Shown: in pieces, positions 8,092 through 18,229 of the stretch
How positions within the stretch are numbered: the stretch's first letter is position 1
How the letters are laid out: the number at the start of each line of letters is the position of its first letter
Assembly: GCA_905480395.1 (NCBI GenBank)
Contig: CAJQQE010000012.1
Location: 124,001-188,000, forward strand
Direction: 5' to 3'
Source of the DNA: an uncultured Phycisphaerales bacterium
Lineage (GTDB): Bacteria; Planctomycetota; Phycisphaerae; Phycisphaerales; SM1A02
DNA length: 64,000 nucleotides
Translations under genes and position numbers: made by a program
Notes under the pieces: generated by a model
Databases searched by the model: none
What the model was told of the DNA's origin: nothing
Seen by the model: only the letters and a program-made list of their open reading frames with translations

Positions 8092-11000
8092 ATGCTTCCC
8101 GATCTTGAATACGCCGCGCTTCGATTCGAGACCTTCGCCGACGATGTACTCCGACCCGTGGTGACGCCAATGGTGGCGCCACTGGAAATCACCGTGGCCC
8201 AGTTCGAAGATCGCCCCACGCACGATCAGATTCGAGCGCTTTCGGAGGACGAATTCTCTGAGGTGCAGACCGGTTGGCGATGGGGACCGGTGTGGAGCAC
8301 GGCCTGGTTTCGTCTGCGAGGCAATCTTCCGGCGTCGATGGCCGGTCGTTCCGTGCACCTCCGATTCGACGCCGGTACCGAGGCCTTGCTCTGGCGTGAC
8401 GGGGCGCCGTTTCATGGCTTTGATTTCAATCGTGATCGGGCCCCACTCTTTGAATCCGCCGAAGGAGGCGATTCCATTGATCTGCTGGTCGAAGCGGCCT
8501 GCAACATGCCCTTAGGAATCTCGACGTTCTGGTGGGATCACCCTGAACTTCATGCTCGCTGGAAAGAAGCGAAGCCCGGCCGACTCGCCGCGGCAGAACT
8601 CGTGGTCTACGACGATCTCGCTTGGCGGTTCGTGGAGGCTTGGGATCTCGCTCGTCGAACGCTTCTTATCCAGCCGACCTCAGCGCCTCGGGCCCACCAG
8701 CTCCAGGCGGGTCTGCGAGAGATCTTGGGGACTATCCCCGCGCATGATCCACGACCGGCGATGGAGGCTCGATACGAAGATCTCAAAGTTCTGCTGCGTG
8801 GCGGCGGCCCGGCGAGCGGCACCACCTGCGTCGCCGTCGGTCACGCTCACATCGATACCGCGTGGCTCTGGCCGATCGCGGAGACCCGGCGAAAATGCCT
8901 CAGAACTTTTGCCACCGTCGATCGGATCATGGAACGAACGCCGAACTTCCGTTTCCTCTGTAGTCAGGCCCAGCAGTATCAGTGGATTCGCGAGGATTCT
9001 CCCCAACTCTTTGAGAGAATCGCGGCCCGAGTTCGCGAGGGGCGATGGGAACCGGGTGGGGCGATGTGGATCGAGCCGGATTGCAACGCACCCAGCGGCG
9101 AGAGTTTCATCCGACAGATCCTTCACGGCACCGGTTGGTGGCGCGATGCTTTCGGCGCCGACGCCCCGCAACGCCATCTCTATCTTCCGGACACTTTTGG
9201 TTTTCCCGCTTCGATGCCCCAGATCATCCGGGGTGCCGGACTCGACACTTTTATAACCAACAAGATCAGTTGGTGTGAACGAAACAAGTTTCCGCATGTG
9301 AGTTTCGACTGGGTTGGAATCGACGGTACTTCAGTATTGACCCATCTGACCCCCGGGCACAATTACAACAGTTCGATCTTGCCCGCGGATCTTCAATTCG
9401 CCGAACGAAATGTCACCGAGCTGGATCAGGCCGCGATGCCCACTTGGTTGCAGCCATATGGCTTCGGTGATGGTGGCGGCGGGCCGACCGTTGAACAAGC
9501 GGAGCGCATCGAATTGATGGCGGAAGGGGTGGAAGGTCTTCCGGCGGTGGAATTCGGGCGGGCCGACGATTTCTGCGGTCGCCTTCACGCCGAGGCGGCG
9601 GCACTGCAGGCCGCGGGACGGGAGCCGGCGACCTGGGATGGCGAGTTGTATCTCGAACTCCATCGGGGTACGTACACGTCTCACCAATGGCTGAAGCACG
9701 CGAATGCCGAGGCTGAGTCCGCGTTGCGGGCAATTGAACTGATCGGTTGCGGGGCGCCGCAGGCGACCCCGGCGACCACGGCGGCGTTGCGGGATCGGCT
9801 CGATGCGACCTGGAAGCTCGTCCTGCTGAATCAGTTCCACGACATCCTGCCCGGGTCCTCGATTCCCGAGGTCTATGTCGACGCCCGAGCGCAGTATGAG
9901 ACGATTCGGTCGGTTTGTCGGGCCGAACTCGACGCTGGTCTCGATCAATGGGCGGCGTCGCTGGACGCGACTGGCTTCGATCAGCCGGTTCTGATCATGA
10001 ACCCGGCGAGCACGCCCCGCAGTGGGGTGGTCGACCTGGGGGATGAGTTACTCCCGGTCGACTCGGTGCCCGCGGCGGGCGGCACGCTGGTTGATGCGGC
10101 TCGCCTGCACACCGTCGAGCCGGTCATGGTTGAGAAACGAACGATGCGCAACGGTCGCATCGAAGTGGCCTTCGATGAGGTGGGGCGGGTGATCGAGCTT
10201 CGGCGAGCCGGAGGCGAATCGGTCAACGGTTTGGATGCGGATGGCCGGGTGCGCCCGCTGAATCGATTCCGGCTCTACGAGGACCGCCCTCGTCGCTGGG
10301 AGGCTTGGGATCTCGACCGCGACTATCACGAGAAGTTCGAGGAGATCGTGAGCGAGGCCGCCCGGCATGCGGTCATCGAGTCGGGCCCGCTTCGAGGTGC
10401 GATCGAGTTTGAGCATCCGATCGGTCGATCGAGTCGGTTGGTGGTGCGGTACGTTCTCGATGCCGGTGCGAATCGGGTCGATGTTCGACTACTCGTCGAT
10501 TGGCAGGAGGACCAGACGTTGCTCCGCGCGGAATTCCCCACCGGAATTCGGGCCCGGAGTGCGACCTTCGGGATTCCGTTCGGCGAGATCGAACGGGCCA
10601 CGCATCGGAATACCTCTTGGGAGGAGGCCCGATTCGAAGTGCCGGGTCGGCGCTGGATGGATCTTTCTCAGCCCGGCCTTGGTCTCGCGGTGCTTGATGC
10701 GGGCATCGTGGGGCGAAACGCGCACCGGTCGACGCTCGGCCTGAGCCTCCTGCGGAGTCCGGGGTTCCCCGACCCAACTTGTGATCGAGGCGTTCATCGC
10801 CTCGCCTATGCACTGATGCCGCACGGTGGCGATCGCTTTGCCGCCGAGGTGGATGCCGAGGCGGAGGCCTTCGCGGAACCGCTGATCGCGCACCGGCCGA
10901 CCTTGGAGGCAACGTCTCCCGAGGGCGGGTCATCCATTGTTCCGGTGCGGTACCTGGTCGACGGCGCCGCCCGCCTTGAACTGGTCGCGTACAAGCCGAG

Positions 11001-11214
11001 CGAGGATGGGACGGGGACGATTCTCCGAGTGGTTGAAAAGCACGGCGCTTCCGGCACGGTCACGGTTCAAGTTCCAAGTCACTCGACGGCAGTCTTGGTC
11101 GATCTCATGGAACGCGACGTCGAGACTCCCGGGCTCGAATGGGATCCCAAGACGCACGAGGCCCGCTTCCCGATTCGCCCCTTTGAGATCATCAGTCTTC
11201 ACTTCCGTCGGTAG
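8092..11214 (+). CDS. GH38 alpha-mannosidase
   Basis: A 1040-residue glycoside hydrolase of family 38, which removes alpha-linked mannose from glycans. The zinc-site motif GHAHIDTAWLWP (H251, H253, D255), the nucleophile in YLPDTFGFP (D367) and the later NQFHDILPG (H583) are all present, and the length matches bacterial and lysosomal family members. There is no signal peptide, so it acts in the cytoplasm on imported oligosaccharides. The first 230 residues form the beta-sandwich domain usual in the bacterial branch. It heads a plus-strand unit with a symporter and a beta-mannosidase, a set that could take apart Man-alpha/Man-beta cores. The ATG has no Shine-Dalgarno site; TAGGTA lies six bases upstream. 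Confidence 0.95.
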   Translation: MLPDLEYAALRFETFADDVLRPVVTPMVAPLEITVAQFEDRPTHDQIRALSEDEFSEVQTGWRWGPVWSTAWFRLRGNLPASMAGRSVHLRFDAGTEALLWRDGAPFHGFDFNRDRAPLFESAEGGDSIDLLVEAACNMPLGISTFWWDHPELHARWKEAKPGRLAAAELVVYDDLAWRFVEAWDLARRTLLIQPTSAPRAHQLQAGLREILGTIPAHDPRPAMEARYEDLKVLLRGGGPASGTTCVAVGHAHIDTAWLWPIAETRRKCLRTFATVDRIMERTPNFRFLCSQAQQYQWIREDSPQLFERIAARVREGRWEPGGAMWIEPDCNAPSGESFIRQILHGTGWWRDAFGADAPQRHLYLPDTFGFPASMPQIIRGAGLDTFITNKISWCERNKFPHVSFDWVGIDGTSVLTHLTPGHNYNSSILPADLQFAERNVTELDQAAMPTWLQPYGFGDGGGGPTVEQAERIELMAEGVEGLPAVEFGRADDFCGRLHAEAAALQAAGREPATWDGELYLELHRGTYTSHQWLKHANAEAESALRAIELIGCGAPQATPATTAALRDRLDATWKLVLLNQFHDILPGSSIPEVYVDARAQYETIRSVCRAELDAGLDQWAASLDATGFDQPVLIMNPASTPRSGVVDLGDELLPVDSVPAAGGTLVDAARLHTVEPVMVEKRTMRNGRIEVAFDEVGRVIELRRAGGESVNGLDADGRVRPLNRFRLYEDRPRRWEAWDLDRDYHEKFEEIVSEAARHAVIESGPLRGAIEFEHPIGRSSRLVVRYVLDAGANRVDVRLLVDWQEDQTLLRAEFPTGIRARSATFGIPFGEIERATHRNTSWEEARFEVPGRRWMDLSQPGLGLAVLDAGIVGRNAHRSTLGLSLLRSPGFPDPTCDRGVHRLAYALMPHGGDRFAAEVDAEAEAFAEPLIAHRPTLEATSPEGGSSIVPVRYLVDGAARLELVAYKPSEDGTGTILRVVEKHGASGTVTVQVPSHSTAVLVDLMERDVETPGLEWDPKTHEARFPIRPFEIISLHFRR

Positions 11215-11270
11215 GTTCATGTCTGTCGGTGCCGCCGGAACGGTGAGGTTCATAGAGAGAGGATGGACGC

Positions 11271-12767
11271 ATGAGTCAGGCCGAGACCATTCTTTGGTTC
11301 GATTTCGAGACCTTCGGTTCCCTGAGCCGTCCCTGGGACCGCGGTCGATCTGGGCCGTACCGTCGCCGCGACCGCCCGTCACAATTCGGGGCCATCCGCA
11401 CGGATCTTGATCTCGTGCCGGTGGGCGATCCGATCGAAATCAGATGCACGCCGCCGATCGACGAGCCACCGTCGATCGGGGCCTGTCTGGTCACCGGGAT
11501 CGGACCGCAGGACACGATCGAGGATGGCGTTCCGGAGCATGTGTTCTTCGAGCAGGTGCTCGAGGTGATGTCCACGCCGGGATCGATCTGCACCGGTTGG
11601 AATAGCCTCGGATACGACGATGACATCATTCGATTCGGGGCCTGGCGGAATCTCCTTCCCACCTACGACCGCGAATGGAAGCACGGCAATCGTCGCTTCG
11701 ATCTGTTGGCGGCCTTTCGAATGGCTTGGAGTACTGGCCGGCACGACGGTATCGAATGGCCAGCGTACGAGGACGGCTCACTCTCGCTCCGACTCGGTGA
11801 ACTCGCGTCCGCCAACGGAATCTCAGACCACGCCGCGAGTGCCCACGACGCCTTGGGCGACGTTCGAGCCACGATCGAGTTGGCCCGAAGACTTCGCGAA
11901 GCGAACGGGCGGCTTTGGGACCATGCCCTCTCCATGGGCATCAAAGACAAAGTCAAGAAAATTGTCGATCAACCAGGGCAGCCATTCTTCATGTCGGTCC
12001 CCGGGCTTGGCGCCGCTCGCGGACACGGGACGGTTGGAGTCGTGGTGACGAGCGACGGGAGAAACGAGCGGGTGGTCATCGATCTGCACGGGGATCCCGC
12101 GGAAATTCTCAACCTTGAACCACGGCAGGTTCATGCCCGATTTCATGGCCTCTCAGAGGATGGTGAGCGACTTCCAATCCGGAGACTCCGGGTCAACAGC
12201 GTTCCTATGGTCGCGCCCGCGGAAGTGCTCACCCGCAATCCCCAAGCACTCGCCGCGACGGGGCTTGATGAATCGATGATTTCCGATCGAATGGATTTCG
12301 TACGAGCGAATCGGGCGGCGATCACCGAGCGCCTCCGATTGGTCATGGATGATCGGCCGGCGGACGACGATGGTGAGATCGACGCCGAGGAACAACTCTA
12401 CGGCCGGTTTGTCGGCGACGGTGATGGCGTCGCGATGGCGGGAGCGCGAACCGGCGGTTCAGAAGCCCTCCGCCGATTTATTCGAACCACCAGTGACGAA
12501 CGACTCGAAGAAATCGCGTTCCGATTCCTCGCCCGCGTTCATCCGGAATCGCTGGACACGGAGGAGCAAGCCCGCTGGGATCTTCATCGCCGAGATCGAC
12601 TGACCGGACCCGGCGGCGATGGTTCGCCGCGAGGCGCCGAGTCTTTGCGGGCGATCGAGGCGGCGCGGGCGGAGGGGTCGGCGGACGGCCGGATGCTCCA
12701 CGATGTTGAGGCATGGACCCGTGCCATGGGCGAATCCGTCGGTCTCGAACTCCCCTCGTCGACTTGA
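11271..12767 (+). CDS. sbcB: Exodeoxyribonuclease I
   Basis: A 498-residue DnaQ-fold 3'-5' single-strand exonuclease. Exo I motif is WFDFETFG (D11, E13), Exo II lies in NSLGYDDDIIRF, and Exo III is AHDALGDVRA with its His and Asp. The C-terminal half, with repeated helices and a long linker, matches the ExoI-specific domain of E. coli SbcB (475 residues). It degrades single-stranded DNA in repair and recombination. The gene sits 56 bases after the mannosidase and 38 before the symporter, an odd place for a repair gene. AGAGAGGA about seven bases before the ATG is a ribosome-binding site, as expected for an internal gene. Confidence 0.92.
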   Translation: MSQAETILWFDFETFGSLSRPWDRGRSGPYRRRDRPSQFGAIRTDLDLVPVGDPIEIRCTPPIDEPPSIGACLVTGIGPQDTIEDGVPEHVFFEQVLEVMSTPGSICTGWNSLGYDDDIIRFGAWRNLLPTYDREWKHGNRRFDLLAAFRMAWSTGRHDGIEWPAYEDGSLSLRLGELASANGISDHAASAHDALGDVRATIELARRLREANGRLWDHALSMGIKDKVKKIVDQPGQPFFMSVPGLGAARGHGTVGVVVTSDGRNERVVIDLHGDPAEILNLEPRQVHARFHGLSEDGERLPIRRLRVNSVPMVAPAEVLTRNPQALAATGLDESMISDRMDFVRANRAAITERLRLVMDDRPADDDGEIDAEEQLYGRFVGDGDGVAMAGARTGGSEALRRFIRTTSDERLEEIAFRFLARVHPESLDTEEQARWDLHRRDRLTGPGGDGSPRGAESLRAIEAARAEGSADGRMLHDVEAWTRAMGESVGLELPSST

Positions 12768-12805
12768 GGGAAGTGAATGACGCGGGTGGCGAGTAGGATC
12801 TTGAT

Positions 12806-15190
12806 GTGCATCTCTCCACGCTCGACTGGACGATTCTCGCTGCTTTCTTCACGCTACTTCTGGTGGCGGCGATCGCCACGAATCGATATGCCCGTTCGGT
12901 ATCCGGTTTTCTCGCCGCGAATCGCTGTGCCGGTCGGTATCTGATCGCGGTCAGTTACGGGATGGCCCAACTCGGCGTGATCTCGCTGGTGTGGTTTTGG
13001 CAGCAGTACTACGACGTCGGATTCACCAGTATCTGGTGGGGTTTCATGGAGAACCCCGCGATGATTCTCATCGCGTTGTCGGGCTGGGTCGTCTATCGAT
13101 TTCGTCAGACCCGCGCGCTCACCATGGCGCAGTTCTTTGAGATTCGCTACTCCCGAAAATTCCGAGTCTTTGCGGGGCTCGTCGCCTTTTTCTCGGGCAT
13201 CATCAATTACGGCATCTTCCCGGCGGTGGCGGCCCGTTTCTTCATCGCGCTTTGCGGGCTTCCGACGGAAATGGCCGTCGGCCCCTGGGTGGTGCCGACC
13301 TTCGCGATTCTCATGGCGGTCATGCTCTTGACGGCGCTGTTCTTCGTCTTCATTGGTGGGCAAGTGGCGGTCATCGTGACGGACTTCCTCCAGGGTACGT
13401 TTGGCCAGTTCGTCTTTCTCGGCGTCATCCTTTTCCTCTTGAGCACCTATTCTTGGAGCGAGATCGGAGAGACCTTGCTCGCGGCGCCCGAAGGCAAGTC
13501 AATGGTCAATCCGTTCGACCTTGGTCAGGAAGAGCAGTTCAACGCCTTTTATTGGGTGATCAGCGTGATCGTGCTGTTCTACGGGATGCTCGGCTGGCAA
13601 GGGACCTCCGGGTACAACGCCGCCGCGATCGATGCGCATGAAGCAAAGATGGCGAACATCCTGAACGGCTGGCGGTTCCGGGTCCTGCTGCTGATCACCC
13701 TGGTGCTCCCGATCTGTATCCGGGTGGTGATGACTTCGCCCGAGCATGCGGCGGCGGCCGCAGAGGTGCAGGCGATCATCGCGGCCCAGCCCGCCAACGG
13801 CGCCGACCCGGCCGTCCTATCGAGTGAACTCCGGACGCCGGCCGCGGCAAGCGTCATGCTTCCGTCTGGACTACTGGGGCTCTTTGCGGCGGCCTTGCTC
13901 GGAGCATTTCTCTCCACCAATGACACATATCTCCATTCTTGGGGATCGATCTTTATTCAAGATGTTGTCCTTCCGTTCCGCAAGAAACCACTTTCTGCGC
14001 GGGCGCATCTCTGGTTGCTGCGAAGCTCGATCTTCGGCGTCGCGGTCTTCGCGTTCTGCTTCAGTCTTTGGTACACCCCGAATCAGTACGTCGCGATGTT
14101 TCTAGCACTGACCGGCGCCATCTTCGTGGGCGGTGCGGGGAGCGCCATTATTGGGGGCTTGTATTGGCGGCGGGCGACCACGGCGGGCGCTTGGGCGGCG
14201 ATGATCGCGGGGATGTCTCTGGCGGGGTTCGGCGTCGTGGTCAAGCAGTTGAACGAGTCCTTCATTCATCCCGACGGCGTTCTGACGATGACCTTCGACT
14301 CCGAGAACGATGATCGAGAAGCGATTCTGCTTGGCGCCGTCGTCTCTGATGGCGGCGTGCGTGAATTCCCTCAACGGGATCTTCGGCTTCGAATCGAGGC
14401 GCTTGAATCTCCCGCAGGAGATCGCGGAGCCGTGGTCGGAGTCACCTCTCTCGATGCCGCGGACGCACCGCTCGCTGTTTGGACAGTCACGTCGAGTGAT
14501 GCACCCGAGACGAGCCACCGGATACTCAGCGGCGGTTCTGTCGTGTTTGATCTTCGTGAGCCTCGAGTCGGGGTTCTCGGCGCGATGAGCCGTGCGGCCG
14601 CGTATGTGCGAAATGACATGAGCGGCCAGGTCTTGACCTTCTGGTCGATCGCGATTTCCATCAGTCTCTTCGTGGTGGTCTCACTCCTCACTGGTCGCGA
14701 GCCTTTCGACCTCGACCGCATGCTGCATCGTGGTATTCACGCCGATGCCCCGGCTGCTGATCGTGAGGAGCGGCCGGACCGGTGGTACGAACGGCTTGGC
14801 TTCGGCCGTGAGATGACGCGGTGGGACCGGATCGTCACGGCAGTCACCATCGCCTGGCCAATCTTCTTTACGCTCGTCTTTGCCGCTGGATTGGCCTGGT
14901 ATCTCGTGGCGCCAGTGATGCAATGGCCTCAGATTTCAGACGAGGCGTGGGTCGAGGCGTGGGGCTGGTGGCTTTGGTTTGCCATTGCGACCGCGATGGT
15001 CGTCACGGTCTGGTTTACGATTGGTGGGTTCCGCGACCTTGTGCGAATGTTCCGACTCATGGGGCAAGTGCAGGCCAATGATCGCGATGATGGTCGAGTG
15101 ATCGGGCATGTGAATGCCGATGAGATCTCGAACAGCATGGACGATGGCCAAACCTCACCCCCGACCGACCCGTCCGGAGGAACGTCATGA
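12806..15190 (+). CDS. Sodium/solute symporter (SSS family) with extra-membrane insert
   Basis: A 794-residue membrane transporter with at least a dozen predicted helices. The N-terminal segments, including a tract with WGFMENPAMI and one with TMAQFFEIRYSRKFR, are typical of SSS/SLC5-type sodium-sugar symporters in planctomycetes. About residues 480-600 form a soluble, acidic, beta-rich stretch between two helices that is not part of the family core, and another soluble segment near 630-665 precedes the last helices. The start is GTG at 12806 with AGGA seven bases upstream. Its stop overlaps the beta-mannosidase ATG by four bases. The context suggests uptake of mannose-containing oligosaccharides or mannose; the substrate is inferred. 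Confidence 0.88.
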   Translation: MHLSTLDWTILAAFFTLLLVAAIATNRYARSVSGFLAANRCAGRYLIAVSYGMAQLGVISLVWFWQQYYDVGFTSIWWGFMENPAMILIALSGWVVYRFRQTRALTMAQFFEIRYSRKFRVFAGLVAFFSGIINYGIFPAVAARFFIALCGLPTEMAVGPWVVPTFAILMAVMLLTALFFVFIGGQVAVIVTDFLQGTFGQFVFLGVILFLLSTYSWSEIGETLLAAPEGKSMVNPFDLGQEEQFNAFYWVISVIVLFYGMLGWQGTSGYNAAAIDAHEAKMANILNGWRFRVLLLITLVLPICIRVVMTSPEHAAAAAEVQAIIAAQPANGADPAVLSSELRTPAAASVMLPSGLLGLFAAALLGAFLSTNDTYLHSWGSIFIQDVVLPFRKKPLSARAHLWLLRSSIFGVAVFAFCFSLWYTPNQYVAMFLALTGAIFVGGAGSAIIGGLYWRRATTAGAWAAMIAGMSLAGFGVVVKQLNESFIHPDGVLTMTFDSENDDREAILLGAVVSDGGVREFPQRDLRLRIEALESPAGDRGAVVGVTSLDAADAPLAVWTVTSSDAPETSHRILSGGSVVFDLREPRVGVLGAMSRAAAYVRNDMSGQVLTFWSIAISISLFVVVSLLTGREPFDLDRMLHRGIHADAPAADREERPDRWYERLGFGREMTRWDRIVTAVTIAWPIFFTLVFAAGLAWYLVAPVMQWPQISDEAWVEAWGWWLWFAIATAMVVTVWFTIGGFRDLVRMFRLMGQVQANDRDDGRVIGHVNADEISNSMDDGQTSPPTDPSGGTS

Positions 15191-17691
15191 GCAGGCGCGT
15201 GTCACGATCACTTCGAGAAGGCTGGCGGGTGGTTCGGAGCGGCGGAAGCGTGGACCCACCAGTGGCGCTTCCAGAGGGCGGCCTCGCCGCCGAGGTCCCC
15301 GGCTGCGTGCATCTGGATCTCATTCGCCACGGCCTGCTGATCGATCCCGATCAGGGTGACGGTGAAGCAGCGCAGATGTGGGTGGGTCGGACGGACTGGA
15401 CCTGGCGTCGCGAGATGAGCGACGCAGATCTTCCCAATGACCTTGATCCGGATGCATTCGTCGAACTGGTCTTTGACTCACTCGATACCGCGGGCGAAGT
15501 GCGGCTTGACGGCGAACTGCTTGGCGAGGTTCAGAATCAATTCCATCCTCATCGCTATCGGATCGACGCGGCGCGGATCCGTCGAGGGTGCCTGCTCGAG
15601 GTCGAACTCCGAGCTCCGCTCGATGAGCTGGATCGGCTCGTCGATCGCTTTGGTGATCGGCCCGTGAACGCCGATGGCGAATGGGGGGTCTACTCCTATC
15701 TTCGAAAGGCATCCTGCAGCTTCGGATGGGACTGGGGACCGAAATGTCCCGGGGCTGGAATTCTGGGCGACGTTCGGATCGACGTCTGGAGGGAAGCCCG
15801 GATCGAGCACGTTCGGCCGCTGGTCTGCACCTGTAATGATCGGCTCGCGGTGGTCGAAGTTGCGGTGGACATCGCGATGGAGTCGGTGGGACGTATTCGC
15901 GAATTGGACGTGCTGGTTCAGATCGAAGCGCCAGATGGGCGAGGATTCGAAGCACTTGTTCCCGTGCAGTTGATCGAGGCTGGGACACTGGCAACCGCGA
16001 TGATCGAGATTCCAGATCCCGCTCGGTGGTGGCCACGAGGATTCGGTGAACAGCCCCTGCACGAGGTACATGTCACGTTGCGCGGGTCGGGTATCAATTT
16101 GGACGCGGCAAGCCGGAAGATTGGGTTGCGAGTCGTCGCGCTTGATTCTGGGAAAGATATTGAAGGCGCCCGCTTTCGGTTCGTGGTGAATGGCGAACCA
16201 ATCTTCTGTCGCGGCGCCAACTGGATTCCGGATGGTCTTTTTCCAGGCTCTGCCGAACCATCAAAGATTCGCGAGCGGATTCGGCAGGCCGTCGGTGCCG
16301 AATTCAACATGCTTCGGGTCTGGGGGGGCGGGATCTACGAACAGGAGGCCTTCTACGAGACGTGTGATGAGCTGGGAGTCTTGGTTTGGCAAGACTTCAT
16401 GTTTGCTTGTGCGACTTACCCGGAAGACGAGCCATTTCCCGCGTCGATCGAGCAAGAAGCGCGTTATCAAGTTGCCCGCCTCGCGTCGCACCCCTCCATC
16501 GTGCTGTGGTGTGGAGGCAACGAAAACGTGCTCGCCTGGCGGAACTGGGGATGGCGGGAGCGGATGGATCCGGCACAGACCTGGGGGAAAAAATATTTCA
16601 CAGATCTTCTTCCGGAAGTCTGCGCAGATCTGGATCCTACTCGCCCTTACCTCTGTGATAGTCCGTGGTCCGGTTCGGTCGAGGCCGACCCGAACGATCC
16701 TGATATCGGTGATCGCCATACTTGGGATCTCAAGCTTGAAGAAGTCCGTGAGATGGTCCCTCGATTTGTGAGTGAGTTCGGTCATCAATCGCCGCCACTT
16801 CGGCGGACGATCGAAGAAGCGCTTGGCCGCGATATCTTTGTCTCGGAAGAGCCTGAGGCACTGGCGGCGTTTGCGGGGCGGCAGCGAGGATGGGGTGGTG
16901 ATGCCGCGCAATACGATCGCTGGCTCGAGGATTGGTTCTCTCCGGCGACCACGCTTGACCAACGCCTATTCCAGATGCATCTTTTGCAAGCACGTTCGAC
17001 CACCATGACCTACGAGTGGTTGCGCATGAATTCCGCTCGCTGCTCGGGTGCCTTGGTCTGGCAGTTGAATGATGCGTGGACCGGACATTCGTGGTCCTTG
17101 ATCGATCGAGCAGGCCGGCCTAAGCCAGCGTGGTGGGCTGCTCGCGCGGCATGCGCTCCGCGTCTGATTGGATTCACGATCAGTGATGAAGGAATCGAGA
17201 TTGGCATCGTGAACGATGGCGAATCGGCGTGGTCTGCGGATGCGACGGTTCGTCGAGTCGACGCTTCGGGTCAGGAACTCGTGGCGGCCCGTGTTCATTT
17301 ACATGCGGAGGTCGGAAGGGCGAGTCACGCGCCGATCAGTGAAGACATTGCGATACCGACCGATCCTTCAAGTGAGTTCTTGGTCGTGGAGTCAGGGGCG
17401 CATAGAGCCTTCTGGTTCTATGGAAAGGATGCATGGCTCTCGCTTCCGAGGGCTGCCTACGATCTTGAGATCAAAGCAACGCCCGGCGGTTTCCGAATCG
17501 GCGTGCACGCGCAGACGGTGCTGCGAGATCTGGTCATCGATCCAAGTCGTCTTGCCGTTGACGGGGTGGTCGATCAGAACCTGCTGACCATGCTTCCCGG
17601 TGATCGAGCGAGCATTAACTTTTGCAGTGAGGAGCCAATCGATCCTGCTCGATTCAGAGATTCAGGTGTTTTTCTTGCGGCGAATTTCTGA
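15187..17691 (+). CDS. GH2 beta-mannosidase
   Basis: An 834-residue family 2 glycoside hydrolase of the beta-mannosidase branch, which hydrolyses terminal beta-mannose such as the Man-beta-1,4-GlcNAc of N-glycan cores or manno-oligosaccharides. The sugar-binding jelly roll and Ig-like domain (1-300) precede the TIM barrel. The acid/base is E446 in CGGNEN and the nucleophile is E530 in FVSEFG; RKASCSFGWDWGPK and LRVWGGGIYE are hallmark stretches of the group. No signal peptide is seen, so it is cytoplasmic. It is translationally coupled to the symporter (ATGA overlap) with GGAGGAA just before the start, and a terminator follows the stop. Confidence 0.95.
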   Translation: MSRRVSRSLREGWRVVRSGGSVDPPVALPEGGLAAEVPGCVHLDLIRHGLLIDPDQGDGEAAQMWVGRTDWTWRREMSDADLPNDLDPDAFVELVFDSLDTAGEVRLDGELLGEVQNQFHPHRYRIDAARIRRGCLLEVELRAPLDELDRLVDRFGDRPVNADGEWGVYSYLRKASCSFGWDWGPKCPGAGILGDVRIDVWREARIEHVRPLVCTCNDRLAVVEVAVDIAMESVGRIRELDVLVQIEAPDGRGFEALVPVQLIEAGTLATAMIEIPDPARWWPRGFGEQPLHEVHVTLRGSGINLDAASRKIGLRVVALDSGKDIEGARFRFVVNGEPIFCRGANWIPDGLFPGSAEPSKIRERIRQAVGAEFNMLRVWGGGIYEQEAFYETCDELGVLVWQDFMFACATYPEDEPFPASIEQEARYQVARLASHPSIVLWCGGNENVLAWRNWGWRERMDPAQTWGKKYFTDLLPEVCADLDPTRPYLCDSPWSGSVEADPNDPDIGDRHTWDLKLEEVREMVPRFVSEFGHQSPPLRRTIEEALGRDIFVSEEPEALAAFAGRQRGWGGDAAQYDRWLEDWFSPATTLDQRLFQMHLLQARSTTMTYEWLRMNSARCSGALVWQLNDAWTGHSWSLIDRAGRPKPAWWAARAACAPRLIGFTISDEGIEIGIVNDGESAWSADATVRRVDASGQELVAARVHLHAEVGRASHAPISEDIAIPTDPSSEFLVVESGAHRAFWFYGKDAWLSLPRAAYDLEIKATPGGFRIGVHAQTVLRDLVIDPSRLAVDGVVDQNLLTMLPGDRASINFCSEEPIDPARFRDSGVFLAANF

Positions 17692-17722
17692 TCGACGTCA
17701 GGGTTGAGTGAGCGGCGCACAT

Positions 17723-17757
17723 CCTGCGCCGAAAACTTTCTTGCGCAGGTTTTTTTG
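17723..17757 (+). terminator. Rho-independent terminator after the mannosidase operon
   Basis: A 7-base-pair stem CCTGCGC/GCGCAGG (17723-17729 and 17743-17749) with a 13-base loop is followed directly by seven T residues. It lies 32 bases after the beta-mannosidase stop. Confidence 0.85.
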
Positions 17758-18229
17758 ATGTCCTGACCGCTGAAGCCTCGATTCTTAGCATTCAGTAGGG
17801 TTTTCAGCAGGAATCAGGGATTTCAAGAAAATCTGAATCCTTGGTAAATCTGAAAGGAAACGCGGTGCTGTGGATCTTCCGGTTGTGCGGTCTCGCTCGA
17901 TTTCATCACTTCGTCCGGGAATCACTGAAGAAAAACGATGGAATGTCCGAACTTAGTGTTAGTGGAGTCGTACTTAGGACTCTGAATCATTGCGGGGATC
18001 CGCCGCGGCGGACGACCGACTACTTAACTCGTCATCTCTTTCTCCTCCTGTCACCTCGGCGCCTACCGGCACCGGGGTGATTTTCTTTTTGCGTTTGCCT
18101 GTGATGCCGTGTGATGCTCCTTGATCCTGGATGACACGAATCACATCGCGATGCCTGCAATTCCGCCTCATTCTTCGGAGCGTGCTTGAAGTGGGTCTAG
18201 AGTGCAAACAGGAGGGCGGAGATGAACTC
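17758..18229. other. Non-coding gap, AT-richer than its surroundings
   Basis: This 472-base stretch is less GC-rich than the flanks. Short open frames occur on both strands but have poor codon use and no recognisable product. It probably holds the promoter and leader of the following small gene. AGGAGG at about 18209-18214 is the strongest ribosome-binding-like site and lies just before that gene. Confidence 0.5.

Noticed and set aside
17841-18080. A 79-codon frame in the gap after the mannosidase operon
   Set aside because: Poor codon use, no ribosome-binding site and no recognisable product.
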